From NCBI RefSeq assembly GCF_003347495.1, contig NZ_QCXY01000001.1, positions 620,001-684,000 on the forward strand: DNA of 64,000 nt, in the 5' to 3' direction. How positions within the stretch are numbered: position 1 is the first letter of the stretch; each line of letters opens with the position of its first letter. The notes beneath the pieces were generated by a model. The model made no database searches and was not told the origin of the DNA. It saw nothing but the letters and a program-made list of their open reading frames with translations. Shown here one piece after another: positions 18,049 through 28,600 of this stretch. This DNA is from Pleomorphovibrio marinus. Lineage in GTDB: Bacteria; Bacteroidota; Bacteroidia; Cytophagales; Cyclobacteriaceae. Made by a program: the position numbers and the translations under genes.

Positions 18049-20016
18049 ATGAACAAATATAAAATCAGGCTTAAACAGCGTCTTAAGTTTTTTTTGGAAC
18101 GGCAGTTTATAAAAGGTGCCCATTATCAACTGTTGTTTGTTGCAGCACTTATCGGTCTGATATCGCTTATAGGTGGCGTTTTAGTCTTACCCTCAGGGGA
18201 GCCTACCAAATCTTTAAATGAAGCCATCTGGTGGGCATTTTTAAGGTTGTCTGATCCAGGTTACCTAGGGGATGATGAAGGGGTTTGGAGGCGTTTTGTC
18301 TCTACCATTCTAACGGTCCTGGGCTATGTAGTATTTTTGGGCTCCTTGGTGGCAATCATCACCGCCTGGCTAAACCGGAAAATAAGGATCCTTGAACAAG
18401 GTTTGACGCCGGTTACGGCAAATAACCATGTAATCATCCTGGGCTGGACCAATAAGACCATCCATACCGCAGGGGAGATTTTCAGTTCTGTGGGCCGTTT
18501 ACGAAGGCTCCTGAAGTTCTATGGCGCTAAAAGACTCAATATCATTATCCTGTCTGAAGATGTGACCCCTAGGCACATGCAGGAATTACGGGATGCCCCC
18601 CTGATAGGGAAAAGAGCAGATGAAATCATCCTGCGTTCAGGCATACCCATAGACCGTGAGGACTTGAGAAGGGTGGACAGCTTGAACGCTGCCGTTATAA
18701 TTATTCCGAGTTCCTCAAGCTTTGAAAATGAATTCATTACCCCCGATGTGCAAACCATCAAAACCCTACTTTCACTCAATGCAGAAGTCCTCAACGCTTC
18801 AAAAAAACAGCGTTTTCCCTATATTGTCGCTGAGATCCAGGATGAGAATAAGGTCAAAGCAGCATATCGCGCATACTCCGGCCCCTTGGAAGTAATTGGA
18901 AGTAACACCATCATAAGCCGCTTACTTGCCCAGAATATCCGACATCAAGGGTTATCCGCTGTATATAATGTGTTTTTATCCCGCAGTGTCAGCCATAATA
19001 TTTTTTCTCGTGAGTTTCCCGAAGCTGAGGGCAAAACATTCCATCAATTAAAGACCGCTTTTCCCAAGGCCATTTTATTGGGAGTGGTGCGGATGGAGAA
19101 AAATGAGCGGAGGCCCTTATTGAATGTTCCTCAGGATTTCTTGTTGGAACCCGGGGATCATCTCGTCTTGCTTGCCAGAAATTCCAATGATATTCAATTT
19201 GAAGGCATCGACCACCGAAAAAATACGCCGGTAATCAATCTCAAACCCCAATTAAAGGTGGAGGAGCAGGAAGGGATCATTAAAATCCTAATTCTAGGAT
19301 GGAACCATCACATACCAGCCTTGATCAGGGAGCTTTGCAGCTACGAAGAAGAGCAATACCACATCACTATAGTGGCCATGTACCCGAAAGTGGAAAGACA
19401 AAGAGAGTTGGAAAGGTTGGAGAACCTCACGGATAGGGTGAAATGGGAACTTGTGGAATCGGATTATGTTCGGGAATCGGAATTGAAAAAAATTAATCCC
19501 TCGGCATTTGACAATATTTTACTCGTCAGCAGTGACTTTATAATGGAGAAGGAAGAAGCCGATGCGAGGACAATCGTAGGCTATGTGTTATTGGAGGAAA
19601 TGCTCGAAAATGCCCGAAATAAGCCCCATATCTTACTGGAACTTGCAGACCCCAATAATGAATCCCTTCTAAGAAAATACAACAGTGAGGTGATTATAAG
19701 CCCCTTGGTGCTTAGTAATTTGCTGGCAGGAATCGCCTTGCAAAGAGAAGTCAATAGCATTTACAAGGAGCTATTTACTGCCGGGGGAGCAGAAATAATT
19801 TTCAGGGATCCAGAGGAATATGAGATTTCACCTGGGGCTATATCTTTTCATGAACTCGAAAACCAAGCGGCGGAATTTGGGGAAACAGCCCTAGGTATAT
19901 TTAAGGTCAACGGAGATCCCAGAAAGGATGAGGACCTTATTTTAAATCCCGGCCGATTTAAAAACCTTGAAATAAAACAGGGCGTTCGCTTGGTGGTGCT
20001 TACGACGGTATATTAA
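18049..20016 (+). CDS. CASTOR/POLLUX-type ion channel protein
   Basis: 655 residues. Two or three membrane segments (about 25-48 and 85-111) bracket a pore-like region (WWAFLRLSDPGYLGDDEG). A long cytosolic part follows with two RCK/TrkA-N-like Rossmann regions, beginning NHVIILGWTNKTI near residue 125 and IKILILGWNHHI near residue 410. This layout and the ILGW motifs match the CASTOR/POLLUX/SYM8 family (PF06241), known from plant nuclear cation channels and present in many bacteria. It probably gates K+ or another cation in response to a cytosolic ligand. A lipoprotein gene follows 17 bp downstream, suggesting co-transcription. Confidence 0.85.
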   Translation: MNKYKIRLKQRLKFFLERQFIKGAHYQLLFVAALIGLISLIGGVLVLPSGEPTKSLNEAIWWAFLRLSDPGYLGDDEGVWRRFVSTILTVLGYVVFLGSLVAIITAWLNRKIRILEQGLTPVTANNHVIILGWTNKTIHTAGEIFSSVGRLRRLLKFYGAKRLNIIILSEDVTPRHMQELRDAPLIGKRADEIILRSGIPIDREDLRRVDSLNAAVIIIPSSSSFENEFITPDVQTIKTLLSLNAEVLNASKKQRFPYIVAEIQDENKVKAAYRAYSGPLEVIGSNTIISRLLAQNIRHQGLSAVYNVFLSRSVSHNIFSREFPEAEGKTFHQLKTAFPKAILLGVVRMEKNERRPLLNVPQDFLLEPGDHLVLLARNSNDIQFEGIDHRKNTPVINLKPQLKVEEQEGIIKILILGWNHHIPALIRELCSYEEEQYHITIVAMYPKVERQRELERLENLTDRVKWELVESDYVRESELKKINPSAFDNILLVSSDFIMEKEEADARTIVGYVLLEEMLENARNKPHILLELADPNNESLLRKYNSEVIISPLVLSNLLAGIALQREVNSIYKELFTAGGAEIIFRDPEEYEISPGAISFHELENQAAEFGETALGIFKVNGDPRKDEDLILNPGRFKNLEIKQGVRLVVLTTVY

Positions 20017-20033
20017 ACTTTAAATTTGGTCCC

Positions 20034-20744
20034 ATGCTTAACTATTTGAATGTTTTCTTCCTGTTCTTTTTAGTGCTATTATGCGGGTGTGGTACATTTA
20101 AGACTACATCGAGGACAGCATTAACGGATGATTTTTATACCATTAAGAACAAAAAAAGAAATGAAAGGGTCTATGTGAAAAAAGATGAGGAAGTCATCAT
20201 GATTTTTCCCACCAAACCAAATGAAAATAAAAAGGCAGACACCAGCAATTTGGTAGGGGTTTATAAGGAAATTTCCCTAAGGGGTCACAAGGATATTGTA
20301 TTGCTGAGAAGGAACAGCTTTGATATTGATTTTTTGACCATTCCCTTAAAATTCCGTCCTATGACAAGTGGCGTGCCGGCCCAACTGAATACAGAGATAA
20401 ATGCTTCCGCCTATTTTGGGCTCAGAACTGACCGCTTTACCATTGAATATGAACAAAATCCTTCGGGTATACAAGAGAGGGTGGTCAAGCATTTCGGTTT
20501 TTCTTTTGGGGGGTTGACGGGCATAGGAAGTACGCTGGTCAGCCCTACCACAACAAATGATCAAACGGAGCAGGAATATGACGGCATTGTATGGACCAAA
20601 GGGGTTGCCGGAATATTCGCCCTGAACTCGGTTACTATTGGCATATCTCTAGGCTTTGACAATTTGCTGGATCAAAACAGGAGCATTTGGATTTATGAAT
20701 CTAAACCATGGATCGGGTTCACCTTGGGGTTAAATTTAAATTAA
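20034..20744 (+). CDS. Lipoprotein of unknown function
   Basis: 236 residues with a lipoprotein signal: a hydrophobic stretch then LLCGC, giving an acylated Cys near residue 18-20. The mature part is beta-rich with alternating polar/hydrophobic segments and C-terminal strand-like repeats (AGIFALNSVTIGISLGF, PWIGFTLGLNLN). It could be an outer-membrane-associated small barrel or sandwich. I do not recognise a family. Its 17-bp spacing behind the CASTOR-like channel suggests they are expressed together. Confidence 0.75.
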   Translation: MLNYLNVFFLFFLVLLCGCGTFKTTSRTALTDDFYTIKNKKRNERVYVKKDEEVIMIFPTKPNENKKADTSNLVGVYKEISLRGHKDIVLLRRNSFDIDFLTIPLKFRPMTSGVPAQLNTEINASAYFGLRTDRFTIEYEQNPSGIQERVVKHFGFSFGGLTGIGSTLVSPTTTNDQTEQEYDGIVWTKGVAGIFALNSVTIGISLGFDNLLDQNRSIWIYESKPWIGFTLGLNLN

Positions 20745-21208
20745 GAGACCTTGGCTATGAGTTCGGGGAAATCCCCTTTTGAATTTATGGCTGAACGTCA
20801 AAACAATTAGTTTTCCTGATCAAATTGAATTGGCAAGGGTTGTTTGAGGGTATGAATTCGAAACAACGCTCCTTTTCCCTAAGCCAAAAAAAACCTATTG
20901 TAAAGGTTTGAAATTATAATAAAAAGCGACCATTTCCTTTTTTTCACTTATCCAGGCATTTGTTTTTTCAAACAATCTACTTCAGATAAATTGTGGAGAA
21001 TGTATAGCCTTGGTTTTTTATTTTGAATACCATGGTTAATTTTGGAATGATCATAGAAAAATAGGCTTCCTTTGGCCATGTAGTTTTCCAATTAATGTCA
21101 CGCATCGTTAAGTTTGTAGCCATGCCAGAACCGATTCCAGGGAAATGAAGCTGTATAAATACTACCTCTCAGTATTTTGGGGTAAGGTTCAAGCAAGATC
21201 ATAGTAAG
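20745..21208. other. Intergenic, no gene recognised
   Basis: 464 AT-rich bp. A weak hairpin GGGG-AAAT-CCCC followed by TTTT near 20764-20779 may terminate the lipoprotein transcript. No other feature could be supported. Confidence 0.4.
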
Positions 21209-22294
21209 GTGTCTGAAACTATTGTAATCATCGGAGTTGTCCAAGCTCTTTTCGGAATGGTGATTTTTATGACCAAACGTCCGACGCATAGGAGTTTTTC
21301 TTTTTTAGCTGTATGGTTTGCTGTCATTGCTATTTTTTTAGGCTCATTTCTACTACCTTTTGAGGTTGTGGATTACTTTAAGCCAGGTATTTTCCCCTTA
21401 TTGTTTTTGTTCGGGCCGTTACTTTATTTTTATGTAAGTTCATTGACACTTGAAAACTTCAAGGTTACCTACCGACAGCTTTTTCACCTCCTGCCTTTTT
21501 TGGCTATATCTATCCACCGGTCTACCATCAATGTGGTTCCCATAGTGAGCCCGGCTGAAAATCCACAATATGTATATAATAAGGTCTATTATTTTATCTT
21601 AATTCTTACACTCCTTTTTTACTGGGTGTGGAGCCTTGATTTGATTTTAAAACACCGGAAATTGATTCCATTACATTTTTCAAATTACACAAGGAACAAC
21701 TCCCTTTCCTGGCTTATTTTAGTCCTGACACTTTTTATGGTGCTCTTTATGGTTGATTTTTTACTTTATTTTATAAAAATTGTTTGGGATATCGATTTTA
21801 GGGGAATTTCCCTGCTCCCTTTAAACCTCACGGCATTTGTTTTTATCATGATATTTTTCGGAATAAACCAATCGGTTATTGATCTACCAACCACCGTTAA
21901 GGAGAAAGATAACGATGCCGAAAAAAAACCAACCCGATCAGCCATTCAGGCCGACGAAGTGAATGCATTGAATGAAATCATAGTGAGTTACCTAAAAAAT
22001 AAAAAGCCCTACCTCAATCCTGAGTATAGTCTTCAAATGATGGCTGTTGACCTTGCCATTTCAAAACATAAGCTGTCAAGAGTGATCAATACAGGCCAAA
22101 ACAAAAATTTTTATAAGCTGGTTAACGAATATAGAATTCAGGAAGTGAAAAAGAAGCTTGTAGATCCTGCTTTTAACCATTTTTCGGTATTAGGGATTGC
22201 TTATGAATGCGGTTTTAATTCAAAGACAGCTTTTAACCGAATATTCAAAGAAGAAACGGGACTCACCCCAAGTGAGTATAAAGGTACCATTTGA
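21209..22294 (+). CDS. Membrane-anchored AraC-family transcriptional regulator
   Basis: 361 residues starting at GTG. The N-terminal half has about seven hydrophobic helices (residues about 3-225). After a charged linker, the C-terminal 100 residues hold a two-helix-turn-helix AraC domain: LQMMAVDLAISKHKLSRVINTG (first HTH) and GIAYECGFNSKTAFNRIFKEETGLTPSEY (signature second HTH). This membrane-plus-AraC architecture is frequent in Bacteroidota and implies sensing at the inner membrane. It is 153 bp upstream of the GH3 lipoprotein, a plausible target. Confidence 0.88.
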   Translation: MSETIVIIGVVQALFGMVIFMTKRPTHRSFSFLAVWFAVIAIFLGSFLLPFEVVDYFKPGIFPLLFLFGPLLYFYVSSLTLENFKVTYRQLFHLLPFLAISIHRSTINVVPIVSPAENPQYVYNKVYYFILILTLLFYWVWSLDLILKHRKLIPLHFSNYTRNNSLSWLILVLTLFMVLFMVDFLLYFIKIVWDIDFRGISLLPLNLTAFVFIMIFFGINQSVIDLPTTVKEKDNDAEKKPTRSAIQADEVNALNEIIVSYLKNKKPYLNPEYSLQMMAVDLAISKHKLSRVINTGQNKNFYKLVNEYRIQEVKKKLVDPAFNHFSVLGIAYECGFNSKTAFNRIFKEETGLTPSEYKGTI

Positions 22295-22447
22295 GGTATT
22301 AAGGGGTGCCAACTTATCAAATGGGACTTCTAAGCGAAAGGTTTCCTGTAAGTTTGGGTAATGCAAGTGGTCAAGCTTAAATAAAGGTACCAAATACACC
22401 ATGTAAGTTGAGCCAATCCAATTAACCAGATATTCTTAAACTAAAGT

Positions 22448-24532
22448 ATGAAACTGTTACTCTCCTTAATTCAAAAGCAAACTAAAACTACTTCCTTTAA
22501 AACGGCTATGCTGAAGGCACCGGTTGGCATCATTCTGCTTTTAATGATAACGTTGGCATGCAATGAAAAAAACCGGCATGAACAGCCAGAGTTGGGCATC
22601 AGAAATGTTGAAATTATAGATGTGGATGGTCTACAATTTAAAGACCTGAATAAAAATGGCCGGCTCGACAATTATGAAGACTGGCGCCTATCTTCCGAAG
22701 AAAGAAGTCAGGACCTGCTTTCCAAAATGTCTCTTGAAGAAAAAGCAGGCTTTATGATGATAAATTCACTCAGTATGCTAGGCAGCAAAAAAGCCCAAGC
22801 ATCCGATGGACAATTTACCCCCAGTGACCTGGATGAAGGTCAAGTAGCCGAGGATACCACTGCCCAAGCGAACAGACCAAACTTTATTGGAGGGATGAAT
22901 GCCGCAACAAGTACCAACCAACGGGTAAAGGAATTTCACAACCGGCATTTTATCCTCAGGGCTAACGAAAGTGCCAGGGTAGTGGCCGAGTGGAACAACA
23001 AACTTCAAGAGCTTTGTGAAAGCGAAAACCTTGGTATTCCGGCCATCATTACATCCAATCCGCGAAATCACATCACCTCCAATGCGTCGGAGGGTACTGC
23101 ACTTGACGCTACTGTTTTTACTGCTTGGCCAGGGGAGCTAGGGTTGTCTGCTACACGAGATCTTACTTTAATAAGAGAATTTGCAGATTACTCCCGTCAG
23201 GAATGGCGTGCAGCAGGCATCAGAAAAGGATATATGTATATGGCCGATTTGGCAACAGAGCCAAGATGGTCAAGGGTAAACGGCACCTTTGGGGAGGATC
23301 CTGAATGGGTGGCGGAAATAATAAAGGAGGTAGTTCTTGGTTTCCAGGGTGATAAGTTGGGACCGGAATCCATAGCCCTTACGATGAAACATTTTCCTGG
23401 AGGAGGGTCTGGTAAAGGAGGCCAGGATTCCCATTTTGATTGGGGAAAGGAACAGGTTTTTCCCGGCGGAAGGTTTAATGATAACTTATTGCCTTTCCGT
23501 GCGGCTATTGATGCCGGTGCTTCTGCCATCATGCCCTATTATTCCATGCCGGTAGGTACAGAATATGAAGAGGTGGGTTATGCTTTTAATAAAGATGTAC
23601 TTACCGATTTGTTGAGAGGGCAACTGGGTTTTAAGGGGATAATCAATACCGATACAGGGCCACTTACACGTATGGTATGGGGCGTGGAAGACCTTACCTT
23701 GCACGAAAGGTATAAAAAGGCGCTTGAGGCTGGATCAAATATTATTTCCGGGGTTTCTGATCCTTCAGACCTTATTGAGGTTGTCAAAAACGGTATGGTG
23801 GATATGGACCTAATTGACCATTCAGTGCTGCTTTTGTTAAAAGAAAAATTTGATCTGGGATTATTTGAAAACCCCTATGTGGATGCAGATGCGGCAGATC
23901 GAACTGTAGGCAGCGATGGCTTCAAGGAAAAAGCGGACCTGGCGCTGAGAAAGTCGATTGTTTTGCTATGCAATGAAAACAGTTCCCTTCCCATACAACC
24001 CAAAACAAAAATCTATTTCAAAACTTTTAAAGCTCCGGGCAGAGGGGATCAGGAAGGAGAACAAAAAGTATTGATGGAGAACGATGCCAACTACGACCTG
24101 GAGTTTGTGGCCTCCCCTTCTGAAGCCGATATCGCGGTTCAGTGGATAATCCCCAGCCAATCCCTATTCAATTCAAATGGGGCCCCTATATCCATTTCGT
24201 TGTCAAAAACTGCCATAGATGTGGGGCAAGTTAATGAAGTCGCAACTGATCTACCTACGATCCTCGTTATTGACTATTCAAACCCATGGGTCATCGATGA
24301 AATTTATAATGAGGAAAACAAGGGGAATATTCAAGGTGTTCTCGCCACTTTTGGAACTACCCCCGAAGCCTTGCTGGATGTACTAACAGGGAAATTCAAC
24401 CCTCAAGGAAAGATGCCATTTTCGACGCCCGTTTCCGACCAGGCAGTGGAAAATAATTTGGAAGACGTACCGGGTTACCTGGAAGAAGATGGATATGCCT
24501 TATTCAATTATAAGGAAGGGTTAAGCTATTAA
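22448..24532 (+). CDS. Glycoside hydrolase family 3 lipoprotein (beta-glucosidase-like)
   Basis: 694 residues with a lipoprotein signal (VGIILLLMITLAC, Cys near residue 38); the ATG at 22508 gives a shorter, more usual signal and is a real alternative. The GH3 N-terminal barrel includes EEKAGFMMI, GFQG and the conserved lysine-histidine pair in TMKHFPGGG. The nucleophile Asp lies in FKGIINTDTGP. The C-terminal GH3 sandwich starts near residue 495 (ALRKSIVLLCNE). It probably removes beta-linked glucose or xylose from oligosaccharides at the outer membrane or in the periplasm. The usual SDW nucleophile motif is replaced by TDTG. It is downstream of the membrane AraC regulator and convergent with the hydrolase at 24588. 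Confidence 0.87.
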   Translation: MKLLLSLIQKQTKTTSFKTAMLKAPVGIILLLMITLACNEKNRHEQPELGIRNVEIIDVDGLQFKDLNKNGRLDNYEDWRLSSEERSQDLLSKMSLEEKAGFMMINSLSMLGSKKAQASDGQFTPSDLDEGQVAEDTTAQANRPNFIGGMNAATSTNQRVKEFHNRHFILRANESARVVAEWNNKLQELCESENLGIPAIITSNPRNHITSNASEGTALDATVFTAWPGELGLSATRDLTLIREFADYSRQEWRAAGIRKGYMYMADLATEPRWSRVNGTFGEDPEWVAEIIKEVVLGFQGDKLGPESIALTMKHFPGGGSGKGGQDSHFDWGKEQVFPGGRFNDNLLPFRAAIDAGASAIMPYYSMPVGTEYEEVGYAFNKDVLTDLLRGQLGFKGIINTDTGPLTRMVWGVEDLTLHERYKKALEAGSNIISGVSDPSDLIEVVKNGMVDMDLIDHSVLLLLKEKFDLGLFENPYVDADAADRTVGSDGFKEKADLALRKSIVLLCNENSSLPIQPKTKIYFKTFKAPGRGDQEGEQKVLMENDANYDLEFVASPSEADIAVQWIIPSQSLFNSNGAPISISLSKTAIDVGQVNEVATDLPTILVIDYSNPWVIDEIYNEENKGNIQGVLATFGTTPEALLDVLTGKFNPQGKMPFSTPVSDQAVENNLEDVPGYLEEDGYALFNYKEGLSY

Positions 24533-24587
24533 AACTCGAATTATCCTCTCATACTTCAATTTCAGGGACATAAAATCAAAAATGTAA

Positions 24588-25385
24588 CTAATCACCATTT
24601 AGAATTCTCTTGATGTTCTTTTTATAAATTGGGTGAAAGGTCATCCCGTTGTGTCCCTGGCCGGGAAGGGGGATAAATTTCTTTACCCTTTCCAGGCTTT
24701 CTTTTAATTTGAGGGAGGAGTCGAAGGGAATCACTGTATCTGCTTCCCCGTGAAAAATGATGATGGGCACATCAGCCTCCTGTAGCCAGGACTTATTGTC
24801 CATGTCATACCGAAGGAGGAATCCCGGGAAAATGGGGAAATACCTGCGCCTTAAATCCTGAAGACTTATAAACGGGGCCTGCAGGATAAGTAACTCCACA
24901 GGATTGTTGGCGGCAAGATAACTAGCTGGTCCCGTGCCAATGGAGTAACCCAGAATGACTATACGCTCGTAGTTGTTTGTAAGGTGATCCAGACATAATT
25001 GCATGTCCCTGAAAAGCTGCTTCTCATTGCGGATGCGGCCGTCACTTTTGCCATACCCTCTGTAATCCGGCATCAACACATCGTACCCCAAATCATTATA
25101 GGTGGCCGCTGCCTGGCCCCAGGACCTCAAGGATCCGGCATTCCCATGTAAATACATTATTACCCCCTTTTTCTCTTGTTTCGTTTTGAAGAGTATGGCA
25201 TGTAGTTGCCCTTTATCAATAGGAAGGTAGATCTCTTCAAATTTTCCATCAAAGGAGAACAAATAATTGTGGGGTAATTTCTCAGGGAAAAAGATCAGCT
25301 TTTCCTGAATGAAAAATAGGATTAAACAAACTAGCATGTAAAGGGGCACCAGGTAAAGCAGGAATTCAAGTAGGCCGTTTTTCAT
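24588..25385 (-). CDS. Membrane-anchored alpha/beta hydrolase (BEM46/ABHD13-like)
   Basis: 265 residues. A single N-terminal hydrophobic helix (about 5-25) anchors it; the catalytic domain faces the periplasm or cytoplasm. Motifs: YLHGNAGSLRSW (oxyanion), nucleophile elbow GYSIGTG, acid in HGEADTVIPF and the C-terminal GHNGM histidine. The family is broad (serine peptidase/esterase fold) with unknown substrate. Its ATGAAAAAC start codon is the end of a repeat unit, and 280 bp of repeats separate it from the PVC-type gene upstream, so it may be the distal gene of that operon. Confidence 0.85.
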   Translation of the reverse strand: MKNGLLEFLLYLVPLYMLVCLILFFIQEKLIFFPEKLPHNYLFSFDGKFEEIYLPIDKGQLHAILFKTKQEKKGVIMYLHGNAGSLRSWGQAAATYNDLGYDVLMPDYRGYGKSDGRIRNEKQLFRDMQLCLDHLTNNYERIVILGYSIGTGPASYLAANNPVELLILQAPFISLQDLRRRYFPIFPGFLLRYDMDNKSWLQEADVPIIIFHGEADTVIPFDSSLKLKESLERVKKFIPLPGQGHNGMTFHPIYKKNIKRILNGD

Positions 25386-25671
25386 GTGTTTATATTTGTC
25401 TTTTCAAGGTCATATAGCCTGCCCCGAACTTGTTACGGGGGAATCTCGCAACGCCCCGGATAGCTATCGGGGCATCCCCCCGAGTGTCGCTTGCGTCATG
25501 CCCTGACTGCCATCAGGACAGGCTCGATTTCATGTGTTTATATTTTTTTTTAAATGGTCATCCCGATGGCTATCGGGAGGAATCTCGCAACGCCCCGGAT
25601 AGCTACGGGGCATCCCCCCGTGTGTCGCTTGCGTCATGCCCTGACTGCCGTCAGGACAGGCTCGATTTCAT
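25383..25671 (-). repeat. Two tandem ATGAAA-bounded repeat units on the minus strand
   Basis: On the minus strand, unit 1 (25671 to 25534) starts ATGAAATCGAGCC, with its TGA forming the stop codon of the PVC-type gene. Unit 2 (25533 to 25386) starts the same way and ends AAATATAAACACATGAAA, where the ATG is the start of the hydrolase gene. Both carry the CCTGAC/GTCAGG hairpin and the CCCCGATAGC/GCTATCGGGG dyad, with one base lost in the outer copy. The repeat fills the stop-to-start gap exactly. Confidence 0.85.
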
Positions 25672-28600
25672 AATTTTTTAAGGAAAGCCAGTAGGTCCGC
25701 CATTTCTTGTTTAGAAAACTCATCCCCCAAGGGTGGCATCAGTGAGCTGTTCAGGGCTTTGATACCCTCAATCTCCTGCCTCATAATTTCCTGCTCCAAG
25801 CCTGGGGATACCCTTAAGCTTATGGCTGTTGAAGTTTCGGCCAATATCATGCCCTGTAACTTTCTGCCATCGATTAGGCTAAGCTCCCATAGATCAAAGC
25901 CCGGTGCTATGGATAAATCAGGCACAACTATATTAGCCATTAAGTCCTTTGGCAACCAGTGATGAACAGTTCCCAAGTCTGGCCCAAAACTCAGCCCTAG
26001 GCCACCATTTACTTGATGGCAGGACGCACAATGAGTCATATACAGGTTTTTACCGGATTGGCTATCCCCCTTTAGGGCTAAGGCACCTTCAAATTCTTCC
26101 AGTTGCTCATGGGGGTTTTCCATGGTCAGAATCTCTCTTGCCCTCTTCCGTAGCTGCTCATCCGTGCTGTTCATCAACTGTACTTTCCTTTTCCATGCGA
26201 TCAGTTCAGGTGCGATTTGTCGGTTTTCTAAGGCGTTAATCAGAATTTCCATGGAAGCGTTGTTTTCTAAAAACAAGCCAATAGCCACTTCCCTTGTTTC
26301 CTGGGTTAGGTTTTCCCATTGTCCCAGTAAAAATTCAGGTACCTGAGTCCCGCTACTTTTTCCCAATGCCTGTAAGGCGGCAATCTGTAGGGGAAGGGGG
26401 GTTCTGCTATCCACCAGTACCTTAATGGCATCTACATGAGGATCCATATTTCCTAGGGCCAATAACCTTAAAGCCATCACCCGTTCTCTTTCCGGAAGGG
26501 AAGGGTCAAGTGCACGGTCCAGGTAATCTTGGGTATAGGTTGCCGGGAATTCCTTTAGAGGTATTTGCTCCAGTAAATGTACCATCGCCAATTGGATTGC
26601 AGGCTGTTGGATCTCAAAAAATGACCCAAAGAGTTCCTCAAAATGACCGGAAAAGTACTGTCCCAAGGCTTCGTTTCTCCTTAAGCCACCCGCTACTCCA
26701 ATAATGAGATCCCTTTTCCACGCGGGGCTTTTTTGGGGATTCACCCGTACCATAGCCAGCCATCTTTCCCGATTTTCGGGCGCTTCCCTGGCCACCATCA
26801 TGGCCACAAGTTTTTGTGTAAACCGGCCCAGGGCATCCTCTTCCCTCTTAAATCTCTCCAAGACCCTTTCAAGCGTTTCATAAGTAGGAGATGCGGACGC
26901 GGAAAGGGCTGCGGCCTGCACCCAATCATCTTCCAGATCCATAAACAAGATATGGTCCCTGGCCTGAGCAGCTCGATTTATTTCCCATTCCCCAAGCGTA
27001 CACAAAAGCTGAAAGCGAACCCTGGGATGGGGATCATCCTTCATAAGAAGTAATTTATCCACGATCTTGGGAAAACCATCTGCATACTTTTCAGCGAGCA
27101 ATAGGGCATTTTCACGTATTTCCGGCAGAGGATCATCCAAAGCAGCTTCTAAGATTTCCTCCTGGATTAACCCCAGGCCATCCAGCGTCCAAAGCGCATG
27201 CAGTCTTCCATAGGCACTTTGGGAATTATTGGCCATTTCAATAAGCTGAGCAGCAATTTCTTCATGTTGGCCAGACACCAGAAGTCGCTGCGCATGTTGC
27301 CGCCACCAATGGTTGGGGCTGGTAAGGTGTTGCACCCACTGTGCTGGGGTCTGCTGTCCCAAGTCTAACCCCTTTACCCATTCGGGGTCAACGGTCCCTT
27401 TGGGTACGATGCGATAAATCCTGCCCTTATCCACCCCGTCATATAAGCCACCCGCCTCAATGGCCTCATCGGCCATCCATTCGGGATGTTCTATGATGCG
27501 CCTGTAGTAGTCCAAAACGTACAAGGCTCCATCGGGGCCAACATACATATTCACCGGTCTGCTCCAGGAGTCCTTGGAGGCCAAAAATTCCCTTTCCGGG
27601 TTGTGTCTGCTGGCCTTATAGCTGGCGCCATCCTCCTTTAGCAAGTCCACATGCACTAGATTGGCCGCGGATTCAGTAACGAAAACCGCCAGGGAGTCAA
27701 ATGGAGCAGGGAAAATCCCCCCTAGGTAAGCGGTAATCCCACTGGAGGAAGTGGTAAGTCCTGGGGTGGTGAAAAGCTGTCTGTCCGGCGTGGTGGTTCG
27801 TTGAAATATGGCGGTTTCATTACCATGGTCAGAAATAGAAGCCGAGGCCTGGGTCAACAAAAAATCCGGGTTTCTTTTTACATAATTCGCCTTCATTACC
27901 TCCTGGTAGATATGATTTTGGTTGTGGGTGAGCAGGTACCTGCCCCAAGCATCAAAAGTATGCCCAAATTGTGTCCTGCCGGCATTCATTTCCATTGCCA
28001 CAGGATCAAGTTGAAACCTCACCGAAAGGCCATTGGCGTTTTTGGGGAGTGTTGGGCTACCTTCTATACCATGAAACCGAATTTCATCCCCTCTATCCCC
28101 GAATTCTTCCTCGTATTTACGTGTGCCAATATGCCCCATATGCGCCAGGTAGATCCAGTTATCTAGACCATAAACCGGGTTGTTCACATTTACGTGTGGG
28201 TTGGAAAGGGAAAACCCTGTCAATAGCGTGTCCCTGACATCGGCAATGCCATCCCCATTACTGTCTTCCAGATAGAGGACATTAGGCGCATCGGTCACGA
28301 TCACCCCATTTTTCCATCGCATGATGCCATTTGGAAACATTAGGTTGTCTGCAAACAAGGTGCTGTTGTCAAACTCCCCGTCTCCATTGGTATCGTGTAT
28401 GATTTTTATCCTTCCAGTAGCCGATTTGTCCAAAGGGTAGCCAGGCATCTCTACCACATATAGCCGCCCAAACTCATCAATCTCCATATCCACCGGATCC
28501 ATGATGAGGGGTTCGCTAACCAAGAGCTGTATTTCAAATCCAGGTTCCAATTCGAAACTTTCCAATGCCTCTTCCGGACTCAAGGGATTCATTCTTTCTC

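Noticed and set aside
17753-18052. Plus-strand 99-codon frame before the channel gene
   Set aside because: Composition is atypical, there is no recognisable domain, no promoter or start signal, and it overlaps the channel start.
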